Below, piece after piece: positions 1 to 6,992 of a DNA stretch of 12,841 bases. A model generated the notes under the pieces. That model was not told where the DNA came from, did not search any database, and saw only the letters and a list, made by a program, of their open reading frames with translations. How positions within the stretch are numbered: the stretch's first letter is position 1; each line of letters begins with the position of its first letter. Position numbers and translations under genes: made by a program. This DNA comes from JAFDWI01 sp964595905 (GTDB lineage Bacteria > Actinomycetota > Acidimicrobiia > Acidimicrobiales > Iamiaceae): contig CAZQSU010000082.1 in the NCBI GenBank assembly GCA_964595905.1, positions 1-12,841 of the forward strand, written 5' to 3'.

Positions 1-2271
1 CTGGATCTCGCTCGTGCCGCCCGCGATCGTGAGGCACCGGTTGGCGAGGAACCCGAAGCCCCACTGGGCTCCCGCGCCCGCCGCGGCCGCGACCTCGGCG
101 CCGAGCAGGCCGAGGCCCAGCTCCTGGGTGCGCTGGTCGTGCTCCGCGCCGAGCAGCTTGCGCACGCTCGCCTCGGGGCCGGGTCGCGCCCCGCTCACCG
201 AGCGCATCGCGCTGCGCAGCCCCATCACGGCGATCGAGTGCGCCTCGGCGACCAGCGCGGCGAGCCGGTCGAGCAGCACGGGGTCCTCGCACAGGCGCCC
301 GTCCGCCAGGCGCTCCGAGACCATCGCGAGCAGCGCCTCGATGCCGCCACCGAACGAGGAGCCGCTGCCCATCGTCACCCGCTCGTTCGCGAGGGTCGTG
401 CGTGCCAGCTCCCAGCCGCCGCCGACCTCGCCGATCACCTGGTCGTCGGGCACGAACACCCGGTCGAGGAAGACCTCGTTGAACATCTCGAGGCCGGTCA
501 TCTCCCGCAAGGGCCGCACGTCGATGCCCGGCGACGTCATGTCGACGATCACATACGTGATGCCGGCGTGCCTGGGCGCGTCGGGGTCGGTGCGGACCAG
601 ACAGATGCCCCACTCGGCTTGAGCGGCCATCGTCGTCCACACCTTCTGGCCGGTGACCGACCAGCCGCCGTCGACCCGTTTCGCCCGGGTCCGCAGACCG
701 GCCAGGTCCGAGCCCGCCTCGGGTTCGCTGAAGAGCTGGCACCAGGTGGTCTCGCCCAACAGGGTGGGGCGCACCCACCGCTCCTGCTGTTCCGGCGTGC
801 CGTGCGCGGCGATCGTCGGCGCCGCCCAGGCACCCACCTGCAAGTGCGGTCGCCGCACCTTCGCCCGGCGCAGCTCCGCGTCGATCAGCAACTGGGTGGT
901 CGCATCGGCGTCGATGCCCCAGGGATCGGGCCAGTGCGGCACGAGATACCCCAACTCGACGAGGCGAGCACGGCGTGCGCTCTCCTCCAGGCCGGCGAGT
1001 TCCTCCGCGTGGGCGCGGATCTGGGCCCGGCGCGCCTCGCCTTCGGGTGGCACGTCGACCCGGAGGCGCCGCCGCGCCCCGCCGAGCGCGAGGTCGGCGA
1101 GCTGCCGGCGCCAGCGTGCCGTCCCGCCGAGTTGTTGGCGCAACGCGACGGCCCGCCGCAGGTGAAGGTGTGCGTCGTGTTCCCAGGTGAATCCGATCCC
1201 GCCGAGCACCTGGATGCAGTCCTCGGCGACGCGCACGGCCGCGTCGAGGGCGACCGTCGCAGCCGACGCGGCGGCGAGAACCCATTCGGTCCGCGCCTCC
1301 CCGATCGTTTCGGCATTGCCGCCGTCGTCGAGAGCTGCCAGGAACGCATCGGCTGCGGCGGCCGCATCCCAGGCGACGGCGCGGGTGGCCTCGGTCGCCA
1401 CCAGCATGTCGGCGCACCGGTGTTTGACCGCCTGGAACTGGCCGATCGGTCGGCCGAACTGGCGCCGTTCGGCGGCGTAGGCCGCGGCCGTCTCGACACA
1501 CCATGCTGCGACTCCGGCGCACTCGGCCGCCGCGAACGTCGCGAGGGCCGCGTCGACGACGGCACCGTCGACCCCGTCGAGCCGCCGATCTGCAGAGAGC
1601 ACGAAATCGTCGACCGTCATCTCCGCGATCGACCGGGTGAGGTCCAGCGGGTCGATCGTCCGCGTCGTCAGCTGGTCCGCATCCAGCACGTACCACGCTA
1701 GGTGCGCCACGTCGTCGGGGTCGGCGGCCGGGACCGGGACGATCACCGCGGCGGCCGTGTCGGCGCCCGGCATCGGCCCCCAGCTCCCTGTGACCACGGG
1801 TCCGCCTGACGCCTCGCCGCCGTCGCCCATCCAGACGTGCGCACTCGCCACGGCGAGGGAGGCCGTGCCGGTGGCGACCTCGGCCAGGACGTCGCGCAAG
1901 TCACCGGGGCCAGGCTGGTCGCTGGACGATGACCGGCGCATCGACGCGGCGATCCGCAACACCAATGTGCCGGCCAGGGTCGAGAGCAGTGGCCCCGGTG
2001 CCGGAGGGCGGGCGAACTCTTCGGCGACGATCACCGCCTCGGCGCAGCCATGACCCTGGCCACCGAATGCGACTGGGACGTGCAGGCCGAACCAGCCCAG
2101 GTCGCCCATCGTCTTCACGAACGGCGGCAGGCCCCGCTCACCGGACTCCACCGCGTGGCGCACCACCGGCGACGGGCATTGCTCGGCCACGAATCGGCGC
2201 ACCGCGTCGGCGAGCGCGACCCGCTCGTCACCGATGGCGATGCTCGACGACGTCGACGCAGGCACGCTCAT
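1..2271 (-). CDS. Fused two-domain acyl-CoA dehydrogenase (FadE-like), 3' end cut by window edge
   Basis: FAD-dependent alpha,beta-dehydrogenation of an acyl-CoA thioester, presumably cytosolic. The frame is open for 757 codons from ATG 2271 to base 1. Residues 1-395 form one ACAD unit: helical N-domain, short middle domain, AAECAG with E250 (candidate base), QFGRPIGQFQAVKH at 271-284 and QVLGGIGF at 354-361 (FAD contacts). Residues about 410-757 form a second unit with WCQLFSEPEAGSD (510-522), KVWTT (543-547), FNEVFLD (597-603) and a C-terminal IAGGTSEIQ; usually only 10-20 residues follow that motif. The first unit lacks a clear EP.AGSD motif and the second lacks the QFG motif, so they look complementary, like the two chains of mycobacterial heterotetrameric FadE28/FadE29-type enzymes fused in one polypeptide. 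That pairing is inference. A possible ribosome site, AAGGTGA, lies about 14 nt before the ATG, rather far. Confidence 0.9.
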   Translation of the reverse strand, partial: MSVPASTSSSIAIGDERVALADAVRRFVAEQCPSPVVRHAVESGERGLPPFVKTMGDLGWFGLHVPVAFGGQGHGCAEAVIVAEEFARPPAPGPLLSTLAGTLVLRIAASMRRSSSSDQPGPGDLRDVLAEVATGTASLAVASAHVWMGDGGEASGGPVVTGSWGPMPGADTAAAVIVPVPAADPDDVAHLAWYVLDADQLTTRTIDPLDLTRSIAEMTVDDFVLSADRRLDGVDGAVVDAALATFAAAECAGVAAWCVETAAAYAAERRQFGRPIGQFQAVKHRCADMLVATEATRAVAWDAAAAADAFLAALDDGGNAETIGEARTEWVLAAASAATVALDAAVRVAEDCIQVLGGIGFTWEHDAHLHLRRAVALRQQLGGTARWRRQLADLALGGARRRLRVDVPPEGEARRAQIRAHAEELAGLEESARRARLVELGYLVPHWPDPWGIDADATTQLLIDAELRRAKVRRPHLQVGAWAAPTIAAHGTPEQQERWVRPTLLGETTWCQLFSEPEAGSDLAGLRTRAKRVDGGWSVTGQKVWTTMAAQAEWGICLVRTDPDAPRHAGITYVIVDMTSPGIDVRPLREMTGLEMFNEVFLDRVFVPDDQVIGEVGGGWELARTTLANERVTMGSGSSFGGGIEALLAMVSERLADGRLCEDPVLLDRLAALVAEAHSIAVMGLRSAMRSVSGARPGPEASVRKLLGAEHDQRTQELGLGLLGAEVAAAAGAGAQWGFGFLANRCLTIAGGTSEIQ

Positions 2272-2292
2272 ATCTAACAATCATGTCACCTT

Positions 2293-2325
2293 GGAACGCG
2301 CGACGAGTCACAACCGTCGCGTTCC
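2293..2325. promoter_or_regulatory. Inverted repeat, possible operator in divergent promoter region
   Basis: Perfect 8-bp arms GGAACGCG (2293-2300) and CGCGTTCC (2318-2325) separated by 17 nt. They lie just upstream of the acyl-CoA dehydrogenase start (2271), in the 161-bp space it shares with the divergent LLM oxidoreductase gene. Genes of this kind are often controlled by TetR-type repressors that bind such repeats, but no regulator gene is present in the window, so the role is inference. Confidence 0.4.
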
Positions 2326-2332
2326 GAAACAT

Positions 2333-2376
2333 GGAGCGAAAGGGTTGACATTCGACATTCTCGCTCCACCTTTCGC
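2333..2376. promoter_or_regulatory. Overlapping inverted repeats around a TTGACA box
   Basis: GGAGCGA (2333-2339) pairs with TCGCTCC (2361-2367), and GCGAAAGG (2336-2343) pairs with CCTTTCGC (2369-2376). The two left arms overlap, so only one pairing can form at a time. Between the arms lie TTGACA (2345-2350), a perfect -35 consensus on the plus strand, and a direct repeat of GACATTC (2347-2360). No convincing -10 sits 16-18 nt downstream of the TTGACA, so it may be a binding site rather than a promoter. Confidence 0.35.
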
Positions 2377-2419
2377 CTGGAAGTCGACGAGATCGCGGCG
2401 CCGTGTCACGTCGACCGGC

Positions 2420-2432
2420 TACAACGACGGAC
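2420..2432 (+). promoter_or_regulatory. Probable leaderless -10 region of the LLM oxidoreductase gene
   Basis: TACAAC (2420-2425) is followed by exactly 7 nt and then ATG 2433. There is no good Shine-Dalgarno sequence. The last base deviates from the TANNNT consensus, so this is the weakest of the four such sites in the window. It favours the start at 2433 over the in-frame ATG 30 nt upstream. Confidence 0.4.
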
Positions 2433-3269
2433 ATGAAGATCGGTATCCCCCTCGCCAGACTGCGGCCCGAACAGTTCGTGGAGGTCACCCTGCTCGCCGA
2501 CGAGCTCGGCTACGAGTCGGTGTGGGTGTCAGAACATCTGGTGCTGCCACGGCAGATGTCGGGCGAGCTCCGCCCCGGCGAGGAGCACCCGCCCATCCCC
2601 GCGGACGCGCCGGTGTTCGACGCGTTCGCCCTGCTCGCCTCCCTGGCTGCCCGCACCACCCGGATCGCACTGGGAACGTTCGTGTACCTGCTCGCCATCC
2701 GGCATCCCTTCGTCGGTGCCCGCGGCTTCGCCACTCTCGACGTGCTCTCGGACGGCCGGGCGCTCGCCGGGGTCGGCGCCGGCTGGCTGACCAACGAGTG
2801 GGTCGCCGCCGGTCTCGACCCGACCACCCGTGGTCGTCGCCTCGACGAGGCGATCGCGCTCACGCGGCGTCTGTGGACCGAGGAGACGATCGATGCCGAC
2901 GGCGAGTTCTACCGGTTCGGTCCGATCGGGTTCGCCCCGAAACCCGTCCGGCCGGGTGGCCCGCCGATCCTGGTGGGCGGCGAGTCGGCCGCGGCGATGC
3001 GCCGGGCGATCCTGCTCGGTGACGGCTGGATCGCCATGGACCACGACCTCGACGAGGCCCGTGCGCTGATCGACCAGTTCCGCCGTATCGAGACCGACCT
3101 CGGCCGCGCCCCCGGCTCGACGCCGATCACGATGGGTGCTTCGGTGCGTCACCCCGGCGATCTCGCGGCCTGGGAAGCTCTGGGACTCGACCGGATCATC
3201 GTCGCGCCGTGGCAGCGCACCCGCGAAGCCCCCGACGCGCTCCGCGCGCTCGCCGAAGCCTGGACCTGA
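2433..3269 (+). CDS. LLM-class (F420-type) flavin-dependent oxidoreductase
   Basis: Luciferase-like monooxygenase-fold enzyme of 278 residues, a typical length for the F420-dependent LLM subfamily. Visible marks are the N-terminal strand MKIGIPL, the helix ending LADELGYESVWVSEH (residues 21-35), the ARTTRIALGTFV strand (73-84), the RHPFVGARGFATLDVLSDGR segment (90-109), the GVGAGWLTNEW loop (113-123) that is diagnostic of the family, and PPILVGG (177-183). Known members use F420 or FMN to reduce or oxidise carbonyls, alcohols or ring carbons; the substrate cannot be read from the sequence. The start at 2433 is preferred because the protein then begins at the first family strand and a -10-like TACAAC lies 7 nt upstream. 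It is divergent from the acyl-CoA dehydrogenase and may share its control region. A palindromic repeat begins 23 nt after the stop. Confidence 0.88.
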   Translation: MKIGIPLARLRPEQFVEVTLLADELGYESVWVSEHLVLPRQMSGELRPGEEHPPIPADAPVFDAFALLASLAARTTRIALGTFVYLLAIRHPFVGARGFATLDVLSDGRALAGVGAGWLTNEWVAAGLDPTTRGRRLDEAIALTRRLWTEETIDADGEFYRFGPIGFAPKPVRPGGPPILVGGESAAAMRRAILLGDGWIAMDHDLDEARALIDQFRRIETDLGRAPGSTPITMGASVRHPGDLAAWEALGLDRIIVAPWQRTREAPDALRALAEAWT

Positions 3270-3292
3270 CCCCCGCGGACTGCTGCCGTCTC

Positions 3293-3345
3293 CGTTTTGG
3301 GTGCGGGTTCCGGACACTGACGGTCCGGAACCCGCACCCAAAACG
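3293..3345. repeat. Dispersed palindromic element, copy A (perfect hairpin)
   Basis: Arms at 3295-3315 and 3323-3343 are perfect 21-bp complements around a 7-nt loop ACTGACG, and CG at each end extends them to 23 bp. The core is GGGTGCGGGTTCCGGAC. Copies lie at 4332-4380 (nearly identical) and 5677-5725 (diverged). The outer ends run TTTT on the 5' side and AAAA on the 3' side, the reverse of an intrinsic terminator, so it reads better as a repetitive extragenic palindrome than a classical terminator. It sits between the LLM gene and the DUF559-like gene. Confidence 0.85.
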
Positions 3346-3381
3346 CGGGGTGAGGCGCCACTGTCCCACCCGCGGAGTGCA

Positions 3382-4329
3382 ATGGCCGGTATGTCAGTCA
3401 CCGATCCAGACGCTCCGATCGCTCTCGAACCCCGACTCCGACGACAAGCCGCCGGGCAACTCGGGCTCCTGACGAGGGAACAAGCCAACGTGCTGCCGCC
3501 CCGAACCGTCCACCGACGCGGTTCGGGTCGGGAGTGGGTACGCGAGGGACCGCGTCTGATCCGCCACCTCGCCGCCCCACGCACCGACCACCAACGTGCG
3601 CTCGCCGCGGTGCTCGATGCCGGCGACGGTGCGCTGCTGTCCCATACCTCGGCCGCCGCCCTGTGGGGCCTGCCAGGCTTCAAGCTCTGTCCCGCCCATG
3701 TCGTGATCGTCCGACGCAGCCATCCGGTCCATCGACCCGTGGGCACGGTCCACCGGATGCGGGCATTGCGGCCCGACCACGGCACCGTACTGGACGGTGT
3801 GCCCGTCGTACGCCCGGAACTGCTGGTGTTGCAGCTGTGCGCGACGGTGTCGCCGCAACGTGCCGAGCGACTCTTCGATCGCCTCTGGTCGATGCGGCTC
3901 CTCTCGGGTCGCTCGACCAGGCGCCTGCTCGACGAGGTGGCCGGCTCGGGCGTCCGCGGCGTGAGGACGCTCCGGGCGATTCTCGATGACCGGGACGACG
4001 ACTACGTGCCTCCGGCCAGTGGCCTGGAGGCCCGGTTCGCCGAGATCCTCCGCGACGCGCACCTGCCGGGCATGGAGCGGCAGGTCGATCTCGGGGCCGA
4101 TTCCTGGTGCGGGCGCGTCGACTTCCTCGACTGCTCCCGGCGTCTGATCGTCGAAGTCGACAGTGAACGGTTCCACACGGCACTGAGTGACGTGCGGGCC
4201 GATCATGACCGGGCCGAGAAGCTCCGTCGCGCAGGGTTCCGTGTCGTCCGGGTCACCGACGATCAGGTCTTCCATCGCCCGTGGCGAGTGGTCGCGGCCG
4301 TCCGGCGAGCCCGGATCGTCCCCCGCTGA
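3382..4329 (+). CDS. DUF559 / AbiEi-antitoxin-like protein with PD-(D/E)XK nuclease fold
   Basis: A 315-residue protein of the actinobacterial type often annotated as DUF559 domain protein or AbiEi-family antitoxin-like. Residues about 17-170 hold a winged-helix-like start (RRQAAGQLGLLTREQANVL) and the HTSAAALWGLPG motif (88-99). Residues 212-310 resemble a Vsr-like nuclease domain: E216 in SGLEARF, D247 in GRVDFLD, then LIVEVDSERFH (255-265), where E258 and D260 fill the ExK positions, so the usual lysine is an aspartate as in many DUF559 proteins. Its cellular role is unknown. No toxin gene adjoins it. ATG 3382 has GGAG 4 nt upstream; ATG 3391 (three codons later, with TGCAAT 7 nt before it) is a real alternative. 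A longer open frame upstream runs through the palindrome and is not believed. The gene is bracketed by two palindrome copies, the second starting 2 nt after its stop. Confidence 0.8.
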   Translation: MAGMSVTDPDAPIALEPRLRRQAAGQLGLLTREQANVLPPRTVHRRGSGREWVREGPRLIRHLAAPRTDHQRALAAVLDAGDGALLSHTSAAALWGLPGFKLCPAHVVIVRRSHPVHRPVGTVHRMRALRPDHGTVLDGVPVVRPELLVLQLCATVSPQRAERLFDRLWSMRLLSGRSTRRLLDEVAGSGVRGVRTLRAILDDRDDDYVPPASGLEARFAEILRDAHLPGMERQVDLGADSWCGRVDFLDCSRRLIVEVDSERFHTALSDVRADHDRAEKLRRAGFRVVRVTDDQVFHRPWRVVAAVRRARIVPR

Positions 4330-4331
4330 TC

Positions 4332-4380
4332 TTTTGGGTGCGGGTTTCGGACACTGACGGTCCGGAACTCGCACCCAAAA
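4332..4380. repeat. Dispersed palindromic element, copy B
   Basis: Arms 4332-4352 and 4360-4380 with loop ACTGACG, identical in loop and length to copy A. Only two of 42 arm bases differ from copy A: C to T at 4347 and C to T at 4369. Both leave G.U pairs when read as plus-strand RNA, so the hairpin is kept. It fills the space between the stop of the DUF559-like gene (4329) and the convergent stop of the MFS gene (4394). Confidence 0.85.
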
Positions 4381-4393
4381 CGACTCGGTACCG

Positions 4394-5614
4394 CTACCGG
4401 GGGTCCAAGAGGCGGGGCGGCAGCGTGAAGACCAAGAGCATCGACGCCAGGCTGAGCGCCGCGAGCGCCAGGAAGATCGCGGTGACATCGGCGTCGTTCA
4501 CCCACAGGCCCACCACGAACAACAGCACCGCTCCGACGCCATTGGTGAACCCCAACGCGATGCCCGAACCCATCGACGGGTTCTCTTCGAAGAGGTCCTG
4601 CCCGACGAGGATCGACGCGGTGATCGACAGGAACAGGGCGATCCCGACCAGCGCGGCGAAGACCCACAGCCAGATCCCGTCGAGAAACGCCAGCAGTACG
4701 ACGAACACCGCGGTGGCAACCGCGGCGAGGTGTAGCACCGGTCCCCGGCCGATCCGGTCGACCAGGTGACCACCAGCGAGGTTGCCCACGATGCCGACGG
4801 TGATCATCGTGGTGATGATCGACGCGCCCTGCACGAGCGACCCTCCCTGAAGATGCCACCTGATCGGGATGTAAGTCGACAACGCGTACACGACGAGCGC
4901 CTGGATCGACCGGTACCCGACCAGCGATGCGAGCGGCCTCCGATGCGCCCACCAGTCGATCTTCACCTTCGAGCGAGGGGTCGGCTGCAGCCGCGGGGTC
5001 ATCCGCCCGAGCAACGGGAGGGTCAGCACGCCCGGCACCGCGAGCACCCAGAGCGCATCGAGACCGAAGCGGGCGACGATGAAACCCGCGAGGGTCGGCC
5101 ACAGGCCCCGACCGATCTCACCGCCGACCAGGAAGACCGACGTGATCAACCCGTGACGGCCCGCCAACATGCTGCGCACACTCGCAAGTGCCGGTGGATG
5201 GAAGAACGCGCCGCCCGCGCCGATGAGCGCGAGAACGACGAGCAACGCCCACGTCGAGTGCACCACCGCGATGCATCCGCCACCGACCGACGTCAGGGCC
5301 AATCCGACCGCCACCATCACCCGGCCCCCGAGACGATCGGCGACCCATCCGGCGATCGGCTGGAGCATCTGCCCGGCGATCAACACCGCCATGAGACCGC
5401 CCGCCATACGCACCGGAGCACCCAGCGACGTGAGGATCGCCGGCAGGACCCCGGGCAGGTAGTTGGAGGCACCATCGTTCAACAGGTGTGCCCACGCCAA
5501 CGTGGCGAGTGGTCCCCACCGCTTCAGGGTCGCTGGGCCCGCGCCACCGGTCTGAGCGACTCCCACCGACGAGCGGCCGCCGGTCGGCCCTGCGCTCGCT
5601 CCGGTGACGGTCAC
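4394..5614 (-). CDS. MFS transporter, fosmidomycin-resistance (Fsr)-like
   Basis: Inner-membrane major facilitator protein of 406 residues, likely 12 membrane segments, starting after a polar Gly/Ala-rich tail of about 33 residues. Fsr-like marks are WAHLLNDGASNYLPGVLPAIL (41-61), motif A GWVADRLGGR (89-98), GAGGAFFHPPALASVRSM (132-149), the second motif A GGHLVDRIGR (281-290) and QDLFEENPSMGSGIALGFTNG (339-359). Family members export drugs or small organic molecules; the substrate here is not known. The start is GTG 5614: no Shine-Dalgarno is present, but TAGAGT lies 8 nt upstream, which suggests a leaderless message. The gene is convergent with the DUF559-like gene, with palindrome copy B between them, and palindrome copy C lies upstream of its start. 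Confidence 0.9.
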   Translation of the reverse strand: MTVTGASAGPTGGRSSVGVAQTGGAGPATLKRWGPLATLAWAHLLNDGASNYLPGVLPAILTSLGAPVRMAGGLMAVLIAGQMLQPIAGWVADRLGGRVMVAVGLALTSVGGGCIAVVHSTWALLVVLALIGAGGAFFHPPALASVRSMLAGRHGLITSVFLVGGEIGRGLWPTLAGFIVARFGLDALWVLAVPGVLTLPLLGRMTPRLQPTPRSKVKIDWWAHRRPLASLVGYRSIQALVVYALSTYIPIRWHLQGGSLVQGASIITTMITVGIVGNLAGGHLVDRIGRGPVLHLAAVATAVFVVLLAFLDGIWLWVFAALVGIALFLSITASILVGQDLFEENPSMGSGIALGFTNGVGAVLLFVVGLWVNDADVTAIFLALAALSLASMLLVFTLPPRLLDPR

Positions 5615-5628
5615 GCCTTCGGACTCTA
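5615..5628 (-). promoter_or_regulatory. Probable leaderless -10 box of the MFS gene
   Basis: On the minus strand TAGAGT (5628-5623) matches TANNNT and is followed by 8 nt and then GTG 5614. With no ribosome site visible, this supports both the GTG start and a leaderless transcript. Confidence 0.45.
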
Positions 5629-5676
5629 TTGGGTATCGGGGTGCGATCGTCTGAGCGGTTCTCGCTCATTCACTCG

Positions 5677-5725
5677 TTCTGGGTGCGGTTTTCGGACACC
5701 GGGTGTCTGGAATCGGCACCCAACA
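5677..5725. repeat. Dispersed palindromic element, copy C (diverged)
   Basis: Arms 5677-5697 and 5705-5725 with a 7-nt loop ACCGGGT, matching the arm and loop lengths of copies A and B. Seven arm bases differ from copy A; 17 of 21 positions still pair when G.T pairs are allowed, with GGGTGC/GCACCC and CGGAC/GTCTG intact. It lies between the MFS start (5614) and the amidohydrolase stop (5784), both on the minus strand. Confidence 0.7.
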
Positions 5726-5807
5726 CGGGGACGGGTCGGTGATCAGCTCGGTCGGGTCGGTGATCGGATCGGACGGGACGTGATCAGGTGGGGCGGGGGG
5801 TGATCAG
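5726..5807. repeat. Four imperfect tandem repeats of 20-21 bp over the amidohydrolase 3' end
   Basis: Four units each end in TGATCAG or TGATCGG, at 5740-5746, 5761-5767, 5781-5787 and 5801-5807, giving periods of 21, 20 and 20. Between them lies G-rich sequence such as ACGGGTCGG. GGTGATCAGCTCG occurs exactly at 5738-5750 and 5799-5811. The rightmost unit encodes the last codons of the amidohydrolase and the next supplies its TGA stop. Confidence 0.65.
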
Positions 5808-6992
5808 CTCGTGCACGTTGTCGTGCATGACCTTGCGGGTCTCGTCCGCGTCGAAGGTGGGGATGTCCTTGACGTAGAGCAACGGGTCGGGCAGGCCCTC
5901 GGCGTGCGGGAAGTCGGAGCCGAACAGCAGATGGTCGATGCCCACCGCTTCACGCAACACGTCCATGTCATCTTCGTAGTAGGGGGCGACCCAGACGTTG
6001 GACCGGAAGCGCTCCACCGGGTCGGTGCCGAAGCTGAAGGGCATCTTGCCGTAGCCGTCGGCCAGGTTCCGGAGCAGGTCGGGCACCCACATCGCCCCGT
6101 TCTCGATGGAGGCGACGCGCACGTTGGGATAGCGATCGAACACGCCGTGGCACAACAGCGCGCACAGCGTGTCGGAGATCGCCCGGTCCTGGAAGGCGAC
6201 CATCGGGAACGTGGCGTGCTTGAATCCTTCGAACCCGCCGCTGCCCTTGGGCGCGCCCGTGCCCCACAACTTGCCGTAGCCGGCGACACCCGACAGCCCG
6301 GCGTGGAACACCAACGGCACCCCCGCATCGTGCAGCAGCGACCAGATGGGGTCGAACTTGGGGTGCCCGGGCGACACGTGCCCGTCGCCTTCGGGCACCG
6401 GACCGGGCACCGTGACCAGCACCTTGGCGCCGGCTTCGAGCACGCGGGTCACCTCGGCGACCGCGAGGTCGACATCGCAGAAGGTGATCATCGGCGCGGC
6501 ATAGAGTCGCCCGTCGCCCCGGTCGTAGCCCCAGTCGTCATCCAGCCACCGGTTGAACGCGTCGAACGCGGCGTGCAGCGCGACCGGGTCTCGCCGCAGC
6601 GCCTCCTGCATGCCCACGCCGAGGGTGGGGAACAACAGGGCCCCCTCCAGCCCCTGTTCGTCGAGCAGTCTCACCCGGGCGTCGCGGTGCTGGTACCCGG
6701 GGTGGTCGGCGAGCGGGTCGAGGTCGCCGAACATGCTGGCGAGGTCCTGGCCTTTGGTGTTGCGGCCCCGGAAGTAGTCCTCGAGGCTGCCCGGCTTGGC
6801 GACCGGGTCGAACTGCGGGTTGGGGATGAACTTGTTGACCTTGCCTCCAACCAGCAGTCGCCGTTTGCCGTCGATGTCGGCCCACTGCATGCACCGCTTG
6901 GCCATCTTCGGTTCGATGTGCCGGGTGAAGGCGTCAGTCGCCTCGTAGTAGTGGTTGTCGGCGTCGAACGGGCGGAAGTCGAGCTCGGCCAT
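5784..6992 (-). CDS. Amidohydrolase-2 family protein (ACMSD-like TIM barrel), with metal ligands
   Basis: A 402-residue metal-dependent hydrolase or decarboxylase of the amidohydrolase-2 superfamily, cytosolic. It opens MAELDFRPFDADNHYYE, where D12 and H14 stand in for the usual HxH pair, then LFPTLGVGMQEAL (120-132), VPLVFHAGLSG with H230, ASIENGAMWVPDLL (294-307) with E297, and HLLFGSDFPHAEG with D360. These positions are consistent with a functional metal site. Relatives act on carboxylated or cyclic intermediates of aromatic, lipid or terpenoid breakdown; the substrate is unknown here. ATG 6992 is chosen over a much longer open frame reaching 7916 because the family motif begins at once after it and TAGACT lies exactly 7 nt upstream. 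It is divergent from a second amidohydrolase, and its end carries tandem repeats. Confidence 0.88.
   Translation of the reverse strand: MAELDFRPFDADNHYYEATDAFTRHIEPKMAKRCMQWADIDGKRRLLVGGKVNKFIPNPQFDPVAKPGSLEDYFRGRNTKGQDLASMFGDLDPLADHPGYQHRDARVRLLDEQGLEGALLFPTLGVGMQEALRRDPVALHAAFDAFNRWLDDDWGYDRGDGRLYAAPMITFCDVDLAVAEVTRVLEAGAKVLVTVPGPVPEGDGHVSPGHPKFDPIWSLLHDAGVPLVFHAGLSGVAGYGKLWGTGAPKGSGGFEGFKHATFPMVAFQDRAISDTLCALLCHGVFDRYPNVRVASIENGAMWVPDLLRNLADGYGKMPFSFGTDPVERFRSNVWVAPYYEDDMDVLREAVGIDHLLFGSDFPHAEGLPDPLLYVKDIPTFDADETRKVMHDNVHELITPRPT

Noticed and set aside
139..1701. Long open frame (520 codons) on the plus strand opposite the acyl-CoA dehydrogenase
   Set aside because: The minus strand carries a continuous protein with acyl-CoA dehydrogenase motifs throughout; the plus frame is Arg/Gly/His-rich with no recognisable motif, as expected of an antisense shadow in high-GC DNA.
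3136..3381. N-terminal extension of the DUF559-like protein through palindrome copy A and into the LLM gene
   Set aside because: It would overlap the LLM gene by 134 bp and translate a hairpin repeat. The same FWVRVPD-like peptide appears from either strand of the palindrome, so it is an artefact of the repeat.
3382..4329. Complete type IV toxin-antitoxin (AbiE) system
   Set aside because: No nucleotidyltransferase-type AbiEii toxin gene adjoins it; the next gene is a convergent MFS transporter.
4332..4380. Palindrome copy B as a classical rho-independent terminator between convergent genes
   Set aside because: The T-run is at the 5' side and the A-run at the 3' side of the stem, the reverse of what termination needs on either strand. 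A U-less terminator remains possible, so only the classical reading is rejected.
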